DNA of 64,000 nucleotides from positions 62,001-126,000 of the forward strand of contig CAKULG010000001.1 of assembly GCA_934667105.1 (NCBI GenBank), written 5' to 3'. The position numbers were made by a program, and so were the translations under genes. This stretch comes from an uncultured Clostridia bacterium (GTDB taxonomy: Bacteria; Bacillota; Clostridia; Christensenellales; Aristaeellaceae). This document shows, piece after piece, positions 18,715-27,573 of the stretch; the stretch's first letter is position 1; each line of letters begins with the position of its first letter. Under the pieces are notes generated by a model that made no database searches, was not told where the DNA came from, and worked only from the letters and a program-made list of their open reading frames with translations.

Positions 18715-19533
18715 TCAAGCCAGGATTTTGCGAATGGCATCCTCCAGCCAATCGCCTTCGAACAACTCGATAAGCCCCGCGTCGCAGGCGGCGGCCAGCT
18801 TCAGATTGATGGGCAGCCGGGCCAGCACCTGGGTATTAAACCGCTGGGCGGTTTCCTGGGCGTGGCTTTCGCCGAACACCTCCACATGCTTTCCGCAATC
18901 GGGACAGACGGCGTAGCTCATATTTTCCACCAGCCCCAGCACAGGAATATGCATCATATCCGCCATGTTCAAGGCCTTTTCCACAATCATGCCCACCAGC
19001 GCCTGGGGAGTGGTTACCACAACAGCCCCGTCCACGGGCACGCTCTGGAATACGGTGAGGGGCACGTCGCCCGTTCCCGGGGGCATGTCGATGAACATCA
19101 CATCCAGATCGCCCCAGAGCACATCCGTCCAGAATTGCTTCACCGTGCCCGCAATTACAGGCCCGCGCCAGACCACGGGGGTGTTTTCCGCATCCAGCAG
19201 CAGATTGACGGACATCATTTCAATGCCCGTCCGGCTTTTCACCGGCAGGATGGCCTCGCCGTCGCCCATGGCCTTTTCCTTGACGCCAAAGGCCTTGGGG
19301 ATGGAGGGGCCCGTCACGTCCGCATCCAGAATGGCGGTTTTATAGCCCGCCCGCTGGGCCATCACGGCCAGCAGCGCCGTCACCATGGATTTGCCCACGC
19401 CGCCCTTGCCGCTCATGACCGCGATCACTTTTTTTACGCTGGAGCCCTTGTGCAGGCTTTCCAGCATGCTCTGCTTCTCCCGGCTGGCGCAGCTGGCGCC
19501 GCAGGAGGAGCAATCGTGGGTACACTCGCTCAA
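18715..19533 (-). CDS. mrp: Mrp/ApbC-type iron-sulfur carrier ATPase
   Basis: P-loop NTPase of the Mrp/NBP35 family that carries and transfers iron-sulfur clusters, 272 residues. The deviant Walker A is SGKGGVGKSMVTALLA, Walker B-like DMPPGTGDVPL is intact, and a C-terminal CPDCGKHVEVFG provides the dimer-interface CxxC. The N-terminus carries four cysteines (CTHDCSSCGASC), as in NBP35-like members and several clostridial Mrp proteins. It stands alone with its own 5' region. Confidence 0.92.
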   Translation of the reverse strand: MSECTHDCSSCGASCASREKQSMLESLHKGSSVKKVIAVMSGKGGVGKSMVTALLAVMAQRAGYKTAILDADVTGPSIPKAFGVKEKAMGDGEAILPVKSRTGIEMMSVNLLLDAENTPVVWRGPVIAGTVKQFWTDVLWGDLDVMFIDMPPGTGDVPLTVFQSVPVDGAVVVTTPQALVGMIVEKALNMADMMHIPVLGLVENMSYAVCPDCGKHVEVFGESHAQETAQRFNTQVLARLPINLKLAAACDAGLIELFEGDWLEDAIRKILA

Positions 19534-19598
19534 ATCGTCCGCTTCCTTTCTTCCTTCCCTTGCTTTTCCAAATCCGGCCTGCGCCGGAAAAAGCCTAT

Positions 19599-19635
19599 GA
19601 AAAAGCCGCGGGGCCCGCAGGCCTTCCGCGGCTTT
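19599..19635 (-). terminator. Intrinsic terminator after the MacB-like ABC gene
   Basis: On the minus strand AAAGCCGCGG pairs with CCGCGGCTTT and five T residues follow. It separates the ABC transporter from mrp downstream. Confidence 0.8.
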
Positions 19636-19696
19636 AATGCATTCGCCGCCGGGACGGGAAAACCCTGCCCCGGCGCAAAATTTTCGCCGCCTTGGC

Positions 19697-22297
19697 TCAT
19701 TCCGTGCGCAGGGCCTCCACGGGATCCTTTTTCGCGGCCATGCGGGAGGGAATCAGCCCGGCGATAAAGGTGAGCGCCATGGAAATCGCCACCAGAATCA
19801 GCGCCCCCGCCGCAGGCAGAACGGCGGCGTTGTGGATGCCCGTCAGGCGGTGAATCACGATGTTGATTACGATGTTCAGCAGCAGCGTGGCCCCAATGCC
19901 GATGGCCCCCGCCCCAAAGCCGATAATCAGCGTTTCGGCGTTGAACACCCGGGAAATATCCCGCTTGGATGCGCCGATGGCCCGCAGAATGCCGATTTCC
20001 TTGGTGCGTTCCAGCACGGAGATATAGGTGATAATCCCGATCATGATGGAGGACACCACCAAGGAAATGGCCACAAAGGCGATGAGCACATAGCTGATGG
20101 CGTTAATAATGGTGGTGACGGAGGACATCATCAGCCCCACATAATCGGTATAGCGAATCTGATCCTCCTCGGGGACGGAGGCGTTGTACGCCTCGATGAT
20201 CTCCACCAGCTTTTCCTTGGCCTCAAAATCCTTGGGATACAGATAGATAGAGGCGGGATCCTCCGCGTCGCTCAGGCCCAGGCGGGTCAGGTTGTCCGCC
20301 AGGGTGGATTCCGATGCGGCGGGCTTGAAGCGTTCAATCAGGGCGTTCAATTGCTCCTGGCTCATTTTAGCGATCATTTTCTGCTGCGCTTCGGGCAGGG
20401 CGGCGATATACGCCTGAATTTCTTCCTGGGAATATTCCTGCTGGGCGGCAAAGGGCAAGCCGGTGAAAATATCTGTTTCCGGACTGGCAAGCTGGGCCTG
20501 CACGGGGGCGCTTTGCTTCACTTCCTCCAGCAGATGCTCCATCAGCGCGCTCAGATACCCCACCCCGCCGCTGACCGAGGCCGTCACTGTATCCTCCCCG
20601 GGGCGCAGAACGCCCACCACCTTGATTTCCGGGGCCTTTTCCAGCAGCGTTTGCAGATAGAGCGGGTCGCCGCTGCGATCCTGCCAGGTATCCCCCGTCT
20701 GCTCAAAGAAATCGCTGTTCACCAGCAGCTTAAAGCGCAGGGAAAGCAGCTCGTCATAGGTGAAGCTGATCTGTTGGCTGTCGATGGCCTGGCCCGCCAT
20801 CAACTGCTCCATCATGCCCTTTAATTCGCCCTGATCCTTCAGCCCCAGGGCGTAGAGCATAAAATCGCTGATTTCGTTGCGGCTGTTGGCGATGATGACC
20901 ACCTCGTCCCAGGCCTGGGGCATGCGCCCCGCCAGCACCTCATACTGGGCGGAGAGCAATTCCTCGTTATCCAGCAGCTGCTGAAAGGCGTTCATCCGCT
21001 TTTCGGAGGAATTCATTATTCCGGCGGAGAGCTGGCTGCTGGCGCTCATCATTTCGCCCAGCCCCGCCGCCTCCATCACGGTGGAGGGGTTCACCTGCAG
21101 GGCTGAGCCGTCCTCCAGCACGCGGTAAATGGTAAGGGGGGTGTCGTAATCGTATTGCACGCCGCTTACCAGCCCCTCCACGCCGGAGGCGGGATCCTCG
21201 ATATAGGCCTTAAAGGCGGCCAGGTTGTTCTGGGAGATCTCGCTCATCATGGAGGACATCATTTTTGTCATCACGTTGCCCGAATAAATTTTATCCAGAT
21301 CGTGATCATCGCTTTCTCCCGCCGCGCCCATCAGCGCGTCCATCATGCCGGACATATCCATGCTTTTCTTTTCCAGCATCAGCGGATAGGAGGACAGCGC
21401 ATCCTGCTCCACCCGGGCGATATACGCGTTGATGCCCGAGGAAAGGGAAAGAATCAGCGCGATGCCGATAATGCCGATGGAGCCCGCGAAGGCGGTCAGG
21501 AAGGTGCGGCCTTTTTTGGTCATCAGGTTATTCAGCGAAAGGGAAAGGGCGGTGAGGAAGCTCATGGAGGGCTTGCGCCGCGCCTTTTCCCGGGGGACGG
21601 GGGGCGCTTCCTTTTCCAGGGCGCAGGGGTTCGAATCCCCCGCCACCCGGCCGTCCAGCAGGCGGATAATGCGCGTGGCGTAGCGCTCCGCCAGGTCGGG
21701 ATTGTGCGTCACCATAATCACCAGTTTTTCCCGGGCGATTTCCTTTAATATATCCATCACCTGCAGGCTGGTTTCGCTGTCCAGCGCGCCGGTGGGCTCG
21801 TCGGCCAGAAGAATATCCGGATCGTTCACCAGCGCCCGGGCGATGGCCACCCGCTGCATCTGCCCGCCGGACATCTGGTTGGGCTTCTTTTTAATCTGAT
21901 CCTTCAGCCCCACCCGCTCCAGCGCCGCCAGGGCGCGTCTGCGCCGTTCGCCTTTGCCCACGCCCGAAAGCGTCAGCGCCAGCTCCACATTGGCCAGCAC
22001 CGTCTGATGGGGAATCAAATTGTAGCTTTGAAACACGAAGCCGATGGAATGATTGCGGTATGCGTCCCAATCCCCGTCCTTAAATTGGCGGGTGGATTTT
22101 CCGTTAATCTGCAAATCCCCGCTGGAATATTGATCCAGGCCGCCGATGATATTCAGCAGCGTGGTTTTCCCGCAGCCCGAGGGCCCCAAAATGGCGGCGA
22201 ATTCGTTCTCCCGGAAGCACAGGCTTACGCCCCGCAGCGCCTCCACCCGGGTATCCCCCGCCTGATAATTCTTCACAATATCCTTTAATACCAGCAT
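19697..22297 (-). CDS. MacB-like ABC transporter, ATPase fused to FtsX-type permease
   Basis: 866 residues. Residues 1-225 form an ABC ATPase of the LolD/MacB type (Walker A GPSGCGKTTLLN, signature MSGGQMQRVAIARAL with Q-M in place of Q-Q, Walker B DILLADEPTGALD). After a linker, a transmembrane helix near residue 265 leads into an extracellular domain of about 430 residues, and three C-terminal helices form the FtsX-type core (ISYVLIAFVAISLVVSSIMIG ... ERTKEIGILRAIGASKRDIS). Such proteins use ATP hydrolysis to move a periplasmic or extracellular domain and export peptides, antibiotics or lipoproteins. The substrate is unknown. AAAGGAG precedes the ATG. No accessory MacA-like gene is adjacent. 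Confidence 0.9.
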   Translation of the reverse strand: MLVLKDIVKNYQAGDTRVEALRGVSLCFRENEFAAILGPSGCGKTTLLNIIGGLDQYSSGDLQINGKSTRQFKDGDWDAYRNHSIGFVFQSYNLIPHQTVLANVELALTLSGVGKGERRRRALAALERVGLKDQIKKKPNQMSGGQMQRVAIARALVNDPDILLADEPTGALDSETSLQVMDILKEIAREKLVIMVTHNPDLAERYATRIIRLLDGRVAGDSNPCALEKEAPPVPREKARRKPSMSFLTALSLSLNNLMTKKGRTFLTAFAGSIGIIGIALILSLSSGINAYIARVEQDALSSYPLMLEKKSMDMSGMMDALMGAAGESDDHDLDKIYSGNVMTKMMSSMMSEISQNNLAAFKAYIEDPASGVEGLVSGVQYDYDTPLTIYRVLEDGSALQVNPSTVMEAAGLGEMMSASSQLSAGIMNSSEKRMNAFQQLLDNEELLSAQYEVLAGRMPQAWDEVVIIANSRNEISDFMLYALGLKDQGELKGMMEQLMAGQAIDSQQISFTYDELLSLRFKLLVNSDFFEQTGDTWQDRSGDPLYLQTLLEKAPEIKVVGVLRPGEDTVTASVSGGVGYLSALMEHLLEEVKQSAPVQAQLASPETDIFTGLPFAAQQEYSQEEIQAYIAALPEAQQKMIAKMSQEQLNALIERFKPAASESTLADNLTRLGLSDAEDPASIYLYPKDFEAKEKLVEIIEAYNASVPEEDQIRYTDYVGLMMSSVTTIINAISYVLIAFVAISLVVSSIMIGIITYISVLERTKEIGILRAIGASKRDISRVFNAETLIIGFGAGAIGIGATLLLNIVINIVIHRLTGIHNAAVLPAAGALILVAISMALTFIAGLIPSRMAAKKDPVEALRTE

Positions 22298-22618
22298 GCG
22301 GCGCTCCTTTCACCTTCCAGTTTGGGGGAAGGCAAGGCAAAGTATAACAAAAAGATGTAAACAAATTGTGAACAAAAAAGCGCCGAAGCGGGGCAGGGCG
22401 GCATGCCGTATTTTTCTGCATTTTTGTCGGAAACCTGCCCTTTTTCTGACGCAATTGTGCATTATGATAATCCTGCGCCCGGGAAAGACAGGGCGCGCAC
22501 CATGCGCATCGGCGTTCGCGGCCCCGGCGCTCCCCTCTGCCAGGCGCCGCGCGCTGGATGTTATTTGATGTTAGCGCTTCCCCGCTCCCCTCGCGGGGCG
22601 GCGCTTCCCCCTTTTGGC

Positions 22619-22651
22619 AAAGCCCGCCGCTCCCCTCGCGGCGGGCTTTTT
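22619..22651 (+). terminator. Intrinsic terminator in the gap, gene not identified
   Basis: AAAGCCCGCCGC and GCGGCGGGCTTTTT form a nine- to twelve-base stem with loop TCCCCTC and a T-run. No protein gene on the + strand ends before it, so it may terminate an unannotated RNA or shield the downstream promoter. Confidence 0.7.
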
Positions 22652-22735
22652 GTGGAATCGTCCTATCGCCGCCTTCCCGCAATACCTTGAAAACGACAAT
22701 TGAAGCGGAAAACGGCGGTTTCGGGCGCAAAGGGC

Positions 22736-22764
22736 TTGTAAGCCCTTCCAGGGTTTGCTATACT
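22736..22764 (+). promoter_or_regulatory. Predicted promoter of the ABC exporter pair
   Basis: TTGTAA at 22736-22741, 17 bases, TATACT at 22759-22764, about 35 bases before the ATG. Confidence 0.65.
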
Positions 22765-22799
22765 GAGGGCGTATCAAACGAGGGGAGGCATTCGTCGCA

Positions 22800-23537
22800 A
22801 TGATTGATTTTCAACAGGTAAGCAAGCGCTATACCAAGCTGGGCGCGAAGGCGCTGGATAATTTAACGCTGCATGTGCAGGGCGGGGAGCTTTTCGGCTT
22901 CATCGGGCCCAACGGGGCGGGCAAATCCACGGCCATCAAGCTGATGACGGGGGTGCTGCGGCCCGACGAGGGCGTTATCACTGTGGCGGGCCACGATTTG
23001 AGCAAGGATCGCCTGGCCGCCCAGCGGGCCATCGGCTATGTGCCCGACAGCAACGACCTCTACGACCGGCTGACCGGCCTGGAATATCTGAATTTTATGG
23101 CGGATATTTATCAGGTGGACGCGGCCCGGCGCAGGGAACACATCGAGAAATATCTTTCTATTTTCTCCCTGGAGGACGCGGCGAGCAGCCAGATTCGCTC
23201 CTATTCCAAGGGCATGAAGCAAAAGCTGATGGTGATCGGCGCGCTGATTCATCAGCCTCCGGTGTGGGTGCTGGACGAACCCCTCAGCGGTCTGGATCCC
23301 CGGGCGGCGCATCTGCTGAAGGAGGAAATGAAGCGCCACTGTGCGGCGGGAAACACGGTGTTCTTTTCCACCCATGTGCTGGAGGTGGCTGAGAAGCTGT
23401 GTACCCGCATCGGCGTGATCGCCCACGGCCAGCTTCGCGCCCAGGGCACCATGGAGGAGTTGCGCTCGGGCGAGGTGGGCGCGTCGCTGGAGGAATTGTT
23501 CCTGGAACTGACGGATGATGGAGGGGAGCAGGAATGA
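22800..23537 (+). CDS. ABC transporter ATP-binding protein
   Basis: Single-domain ABC ATPase, 245 residues, of the group paired with ABC-2-type permeases. Walker A GPNGAGKSTAIKL, signature YSKGMKQKLMV (S-K-G-M-K-Q, normal for this group) and Walker B WVLDEPLSGLD are intact, followed by the switch histidine in FFSTHVLEVAEKLC. GGGAGG precedes the ATG. It overlaps the permease gene by four bases, so the two are probably translated together. Probable exporter; substrate unknown. Confidence 0.92.
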   Translation: MIDFQQVSKRYTKLGAKALDNLTLHVQGGELFGFIGPNGAGKSTAIKLMTGVLRPDEGVITVAGHDLSKDRLAAQRAIGYVPDSNDLYDRLTGLEYLNFMADIYQVDAARRREHIEKYLSIFSLEDAASSQIRSYSKGMKQKLMVIGALIHQPPVWVLDEPLSGLDPRAAHLLKEEMKRHCAAGNTVFFSTHVLEVAEKLCTRIGVIAHGQLRAQGTMEELRSGEVGASLEELFLELTDDGGEQE

Positions 23538-25201
23538 CGGGGTTTTTTGCGCTGCTGCGGCTGCAGCTGCTTTCCCGCTTCGCGGATTTAAAGCCCGCGA
23601 ATCTGCGGGCGCAGATGAGCGGGCAAAAGAAAAAGGCCGTTATCCAGATCGCGGCCTATGCGTTTTTGATCGTCTGGTTCGCCGCCTTTATTATTCCCTT
23701 GGAGGATACGGTGCTCACCGCCCTGCAAGCCCTGGGCGCGCCTCAGTTGCTGCCCGCCCTGGCGATCACGGCCAGCATGCTCTGCACCCTGATTATGAGC
23801 TTTTTCTTCATCATGAGCTCGCTTTATTTTAACCGGGATTCCGCCTTCCTGGCGGCGCTGCCCATCCGGCCCCGCACCGTGCTTTGCGCCAAGCTGACCC
23901 AGATCTGGATCAGTGAAACGCTTATCAGCATGATTTTCGTGCTGCCTGCCTCTGTGCTTTATGGCCTGCGGCTGGGGCTAGGGGCTGGCTTTTACGGGCG
24001 GATGCTGCTTATCGCGCTGACGGTGGCGGTGCTGCCCATCGCGGTGGTAACGCTGCTTTCCACGCTGCTGATTCGCCTTTCCGCCCTTTGGAAAAAGCGG
24101 GAGCTTATGTCCGTCGTTTTCGGCTGCGCGTTCCTTGTTATCTACATGGTGGCGTGCGCCAACATCGGTTCGTTCATGGGCGAGGGCGCGGAGCAGGCGG
24201 ACGCCGTGCAGCAGTTTCTTGCCGATAATCAGGCCCGCATCGCCGATATCACCCGGGCCTTCCCTCCCGCCGCCTGGGCCGCCCAGGGCATGCTGGGGGA
24301 TGCGGGGGCGCTGCTGCGCTTTCTGCTGACCAGTCTGGCCGCCGCCGGAATCACCGTTTACGGGGTGGGGCGGGTGTATCGCCGGCTGTCGCTGCTGCCC
24401 ACCGCTGCGGGCGCAGCCGGGAAAAAGGCGAAGGGCGGCCGCGCCTATCAGGCCCTCACCCCCTTCCAGGCCTGCTGCAAGCGGGAAATGCGCCAGCTGC
24501 TGCGGGTTTCGCCCTATGCGATGAACAGTCTGCCCACGGCGCTGATGCCCGCGGTGATGGTCGTGGTGTTCGCTATGGCCTTTAACCGCGCCGTGAACGC
24601 CGAAGGCGGCGCGCAGCGCATGGATCTGGTACTGTCCGAGCTCACCCCCGCCGTGGCGGTGGCCCTGCTGGCGGCGCTGATGTGCTTCATGGCGGGCATC
24701 AATCCCGCCGTTGCCACCGCCGTCAGCCGGGAGGGCAAGGGCCACGACATGCTGACCGCCCTGCCCGTTTCCGCCCGCACGCTGGTGCAGGCCAAGCTGA
24801 TGGTCGGCCTGCGGCTGGCGCTGGTGGGCCTGCTGCCCGCCGCCGCGCTGCTGATCGTGTTCGCCCCCGGCTTCGCGCTGGAAATCGTGCTGGCCCTGGC
24901 GCTGAGCGGGCTGTACTGCTTCATCTGCGCCGCGATTTCTCTGGCCCGGGATGTGCGCAGCCCCAAGCTGAACTGGGTGACGGAAACGGAGGCCATTAAG
25001 CAAAATACCGGCTCGATGGTGAGCATATTCGCCGCGTGGGGCATTTTGCTGGCCCTGGGAGCGCTTTCCGTGCTGCTGCTGAAAATCGGCGCGGGCCTGG
25101 CCCTTTACTGCCTGGCACTGGGCGCTCTGCTGGGCGCGGGCGCATGGCTCTCCTGGCGGTATCTGATGCGCTGCGCCGATCGCTGCTATTGCCAGGGGTG
25201 A
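23534..25201 (+). CDS. ABC transporter permease (multi-pass membrane protein)
   Basis: 555 residues with about ten to twelve hydrophobic segments, starting at an ATG that overlaps the ATPase stop. The first cytoplasmic stretch (about 40 residues) precedes the helix AAYAFLIVWFAAFIIPL. The arrangement resembles large ABC-2-like permeases of Firmicutes that contain two similar halves. Lantibiotic immunity, multidrug export or other functions are all possible; nothing in the neighbourhood decides. Confidence 0.85.
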   Translation: MTGFFALLRLQLLSRFADLKPANLRAQMSGQKKKAVIQIAAYAFLIVWFAAFIIPLEDTVLTALQALGAPQLLPALAITASMLCTLIMSFFFIMSSLYFNRDSAFLAALPIRPRTVLCAKLTQIWISETLISMIFVLPASVLYGLRLGLGAGFYGRMLLIALTVAVLPIAVVTLLSTLLIRLSALWKKRELMSVVFGCAFLVIYMVACANIGSFMGEGAEQADAVQQFLADNQARIADITRAFPPAAWAAQGMLGDAGALLRFLLTSLAAAGITVYGVGRVYRRLSLLPTAAGAAGKKAKGGRAYQALTPFQACCKREMRQLLRVSPYAMNSLPTALMPAVMVVVFAMAFNRAVNAEGGAQRMDLVLSELTPAVAVALLAALMCFMAGINPAVATAVSREGKGHDMLTALPVSARTLVQAKLMVGLRLALVGLLPAAALLIVFAPGFALEIVLALALSGLYCFICAAISLARDVRSPKLNWVTETEAIKQNTGSMVSIFAAWGILLALGALSVLLLKIGAGLALYCLALGALLGAGAWLSWRYLMRCADRCYCQG

Positions 25202-25219
25202 AAAGAAAATAAATCACGA

Positions 25220-25339
25220 AGCTGTGAAAAAACGAAAATAAAATATTTGCGGGGGAACCCGTCCTTGGAGGCCAAAGACGGGTTCCCCCGCCCCCTTCCC
25301 AGAAAGACGATTGGGCAGAAGATGTGCTTTTTCACAGCT
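25220..25339. repeat. Complete 120-bp repeat element with 12-bp terminal inverted repeats
   Basis: AGCTGTGAAAAA (25220-25231) and TTTTTCACAGCT (25328-25339) bound a unit that contains the A-rich CGAAAATAAAATATTTGC flank, the module A hairpin (25249-25291: GCGGGGGAACCC with an inner TTGG/CCAA stem) and the first part of module B (AGAAAGACGATTGGGCAG). This is the most complete single copy and suggests a miniature mobile-element-like boundary. It lies between convergent genes. Confidence 0.75.
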
Positions 25340-25347
25340 CCATTACT

Positions 25348-27342
25348 TCAATTCAATTGATCCGCAGCCATAAAGCCGCGGTATAGCTTATCCTGACACC
25401 GCGCCTCCACGTAGCAAATGTTCCATGCGTCCCAGGTTTCGGAAAGCACCGTCACCTGCGCGCCCTTGGGCAGGGTACACAGGGTACCCGATTGGTTCAG
25501 AGGGTCGTCCCAAAGCGCGGCTTTGGCCGTCGTGACGCATTCCTTTCGATACACGTCGAAATTGGCGGGCATGGCGGCCTGAAGCGCCAGCGCCAATTGC
25601 GCGTTGCCCTGGGGGTTCGTCCACCCCGTGCGGAATTGATTGGGCGAGGTTTCGTAAATCACCATCAGCCAATCCCCCTCCCGACAAAGAACGCCCACAG
25701 CCCCCGCCAGGGAAACCGCCGCCTTGCCCTTGGCCGCCCGGGGGGCGCTTTCGCTGGGATAGGCGTAGACCGGGCGCTTCTCCGCCTGGCCCAGGGCGAT
25801 ATACAGCGCCTCCGCCCCGGCGATGCAATCGAAATCGTCCAGCAGGGGCACGCCGTTCTCAAAGCGCCCGCCCGCCTGGTAGCCGCTCTCCTCCAGCAGC
25901 GTGTCCAGCTTGTTTCGCCAGGTGAGGACGTCCGCTTTATCAAAGGAAGCCGCCGCCCGGTTCACCGCAAGGGGCAGCAGCCCCGCCTTGTCCAGGGCGG
26001 TGAATTCCGCCTGGTTGACGATCACATATTCGTCGGCCAGGTAGACGTATTCGCCCATATCGCTGCATTGATAGGCCTGCACCAGCCATTCGCCCCCTGC
26101 CGGGCGGAAAAGCTGGACGACGATATCCGGGCATTCGTCGCCCCCGTAAATGCAGAGCAGCTCACCCGTCTCCCGGCTGGGCGTGCGGGTGTTTCCGCCC
26201 TCCGTTTCCGCCGTATAGGAAAGAATCAGCCCTTCGTTTGTGGCGGGCAGGAGGTGGGGGTTGCTCCAAATCGTCGTCCATTCCGTTCCCGCCCGGCGCT
26301 GATAGGCCAGGGTCTGGCGGCTGCCATCCTGAAAAATGGCGAAGCGTTCGGTCTCCGAAATCGCCGCCTCCGCCGTCAGCGCGGGAACGGTTTGGCTTTC
26401 GCCGGATAATTCGTCGATTTCCCGGTCCAGCGAAACGGTGCTCATCCGGCACGCCCCTTCGCTGAAAACCTGGGGCTTGCTATAGCGCCCCAGCCCCTGG
26501 CTGGTATCATAGGGAAATTCATAGCGCAGGCTGCCGTAAGCGTCGGAAAGCGTCAGCGTCAGGCCCTCATTCTTCACCACGCCGACAACGCTTTCCAGCA
26601 GCGCGTTGTCCGCCTTGCGCCTTTTTTCATAGCGCACGACGCCGGTTGCGCCCCGCTCGATATACCGCACGCCGTCGATTTCCCGAATCGTTTCCGCCTG
26701 CGCTCCGGCATCGGGCGTCCAAAGTCGGGTGTATACCACCCGCTCTCCCTCCTCGATAAATTCATATGCGTCCTGGCCAAGGGGCCATTTGGAATCCAGG
26801 AAGTAAAAAATCAGGGTGGAGGCGGCCGTCAGCATGCCGGGCTCCGCGTCGGTGATGGCGGAATAATCCGTCACGGCCGCGTCGCTGCCGATGCTGTCCA
26901 GATAGGCCTGGGCCTGCTGCCGTATCTGCCGGACGATGCCGTCGCCGTCGTATTTTCCGGCCAGGCATTTTTCTGCGTATTTCTTTGGCATAATCTGGTA
27001 TATTTCGCTGGTATCCTCGATTTCTTTGAGCTCCTTAATCTTCCATTCGCCCTTGATTTTTTTCAGAACCAGGGTGCAGGGCGCGCCCCAGCCGCTCTGG
27101 GTGTTAAAATTGCCGTTGACGAAGCGGCAATAGGCCACGCTGGCGGCCAGATAAATTTCCATTTCGTCGCCGTTTGTTTTCGTGCCCAGCACGGCGTGGC
27201 CCTCCGCCACAAATTCGCCCCAGCCGTTTCCCTCCGCCGTCAGCGCCTCGTGAATCAGAGCTTCGGGAACGGCCTCCCCCAGGGCGGGAAACGCGGCCAG
27301 CAGGCAGGCCAGGGCCGTGAGCAGCAGCAGCGCTTTTTTCAT
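25348..27342 (-). CDS. Large secreted protein of unknown function with an SH3-like C-terminus
   Basis: 664 residues beginning with a signal peptide (MKKALLLLTALACLLAAFPALG, cleavage before EAVPEA) and preceded by AAAGGAGG. I do not recognise the main body, which is mixed alpha/beta. Residues about 60-130 (YCRFVNGNFN...LVLKKIKGEWKIKELKEIED) look like a small NTF2-like or DUF4878-type fold. The last 60 residues (AKAALWDDPLNQSGTLCTLPKG, then VTVLSETWDAWNICYVEA) read like a bacterial SH3 domain, which often binds cell wall. No catalytic motif is evident. Monocistronic and convergent with the ABC exporter. Confidence 0.75.
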   Translation of the reverse strand: MKKALLLLTALACLLAAFPALGEAVPEALIHEALTAEGNGWGEFVAEGHAVLGTKTNGDEMEIYLAASVAYCRFVNGNFNTQSGWGAPCTLVLKKIKGEWKIKELKEIEDTSEIYQIMPKKYAEKCLAGKYDGDGIVRQIRQQAQAYLDSIGSDAAVTDYSAITDAEPGMLTAASTLIFYFLDSKWPLGQDAYEFIEEGERVVYTRLWTPDAGAQAETIREIDGVRYIERGATGVVRYEKRRKADNALLESVVGVVKNEGLTLTLSDAYGSLRYEFPYDTSQGLGRYSKPQVFSEGACRMSTVSLDREIDELSGESQTVPALTAEAAISETERFAIFQDGSRQTLAYQRRAGTEWTTIWSNPHLLPATNEGLILSYTAETEGGNTRTPSRETGELLCIYGGDECPDIVVQLFRPAGGEWLVQAYQCSDMGEYVYLADEYVIVNQAEFTALDKAGLLPLAVNRAAASFDKADVLTWRNKLDTLLEESGYQAGGRFENGVPLLDDFDCIAGAEALYIALGQAEKRPVYAYPSESAPRAAKGKAAVSLAGAVGVLCREGDWLMVIYETSPNQFRTGWTNPQGNAQLALALQAAMPANFDVYRKECVTTAKAALWDDPLNQSGTLCTLPKGAQVTVLSETWDAWNICYVEARCQDKLYRGFMAADQLN

Positions 27343-27445
27343 GCGAATTCCTCCTTTGCGCTTGGGAAGAGGCGGCGCGCCCCTTCCCTATGTAATAACC
27401 GCCCGCCGAGGAAAAATGTTACATTCCGGCGGGATTTTTTCGTCC

Positions 27446-27474
27446 TTGCAGGGGCGCAAAAAACTTGCTATACT
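27446..27474 (+). promoter_or_regulatory. Upstream promoter of the MerR-RDD gene
   Basis: TTGCAG at 27446-27451, 17 bases, TATACT at 27469-27474. It lies 70 bases upstream of the 19-bp-spaced promoter and would give basal transcription. A hairpin CCCGCCG/CGGCGGG with a T-run (about 27413-27440) stands just before it. Confidence 0.6.
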
Positions 27475-27514
27475 GATTTTTGCGCATTTTATTTAGAAAA
27501 ATCCGTTTTTCCTC

Positions 27515-27545
27515 TTGACTGTCAAGCCGCTGGACGGCTTATACT
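27515..27545 (+). promoter_or_regulatory. MerR-type promoter with 19-bp spacer and internal dyad
   Basis: TTGACT (27515-27520) and TATACT (27540-27545) are 19 bases apart. This overlong spacing is characteristic of promoters activated by MerR proteins through DNA twisting. Between the boxes lies the inverted repeat AAGCCG-CTGGA-CGGCTT (27524-27540). It is 29 bases before the MerR-RDD gene, so autoregulation is likely. Confidence 0.75.
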
Positions 27546-27573
27546 GCCCTCATGAGAAGGGAGGATATACCCC

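Larger units (their letters stand above)
22298..22799. other. Gap between divergent ABC genes with two similar hairpins
   Basis: No gene is supported. Two hairpins stand close together: CCCCGC/GCGGGG (22580-22598, enclosed by AGCGC/GCGCT) and GCCCGCCGC/GCGGCGGGC (22622-22646). Both have the same seven-base loop TCCCCTC, and the second is followed by five T residues. The layout would suit a short terminated RNA reading rightward, but I found no convincing promoter for it. The right end carries the promoter of the next gene. Confidence 0.5.

Noticed and set aside
21623..21645. tRNA-like T-arm sequence GGGGTTCGAATCCCCCGCCA
   Set aside because: It lies inside the MacB-like ABC gene, and no acceptor, D or anticodon stems can be formed around it. 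Coincidental codon sequence.
22558..22803. 81-residue frame before the ABC ATPase gene
   Set aside because: It runs through two hairpins, a terminator and the promoter of the next gene.
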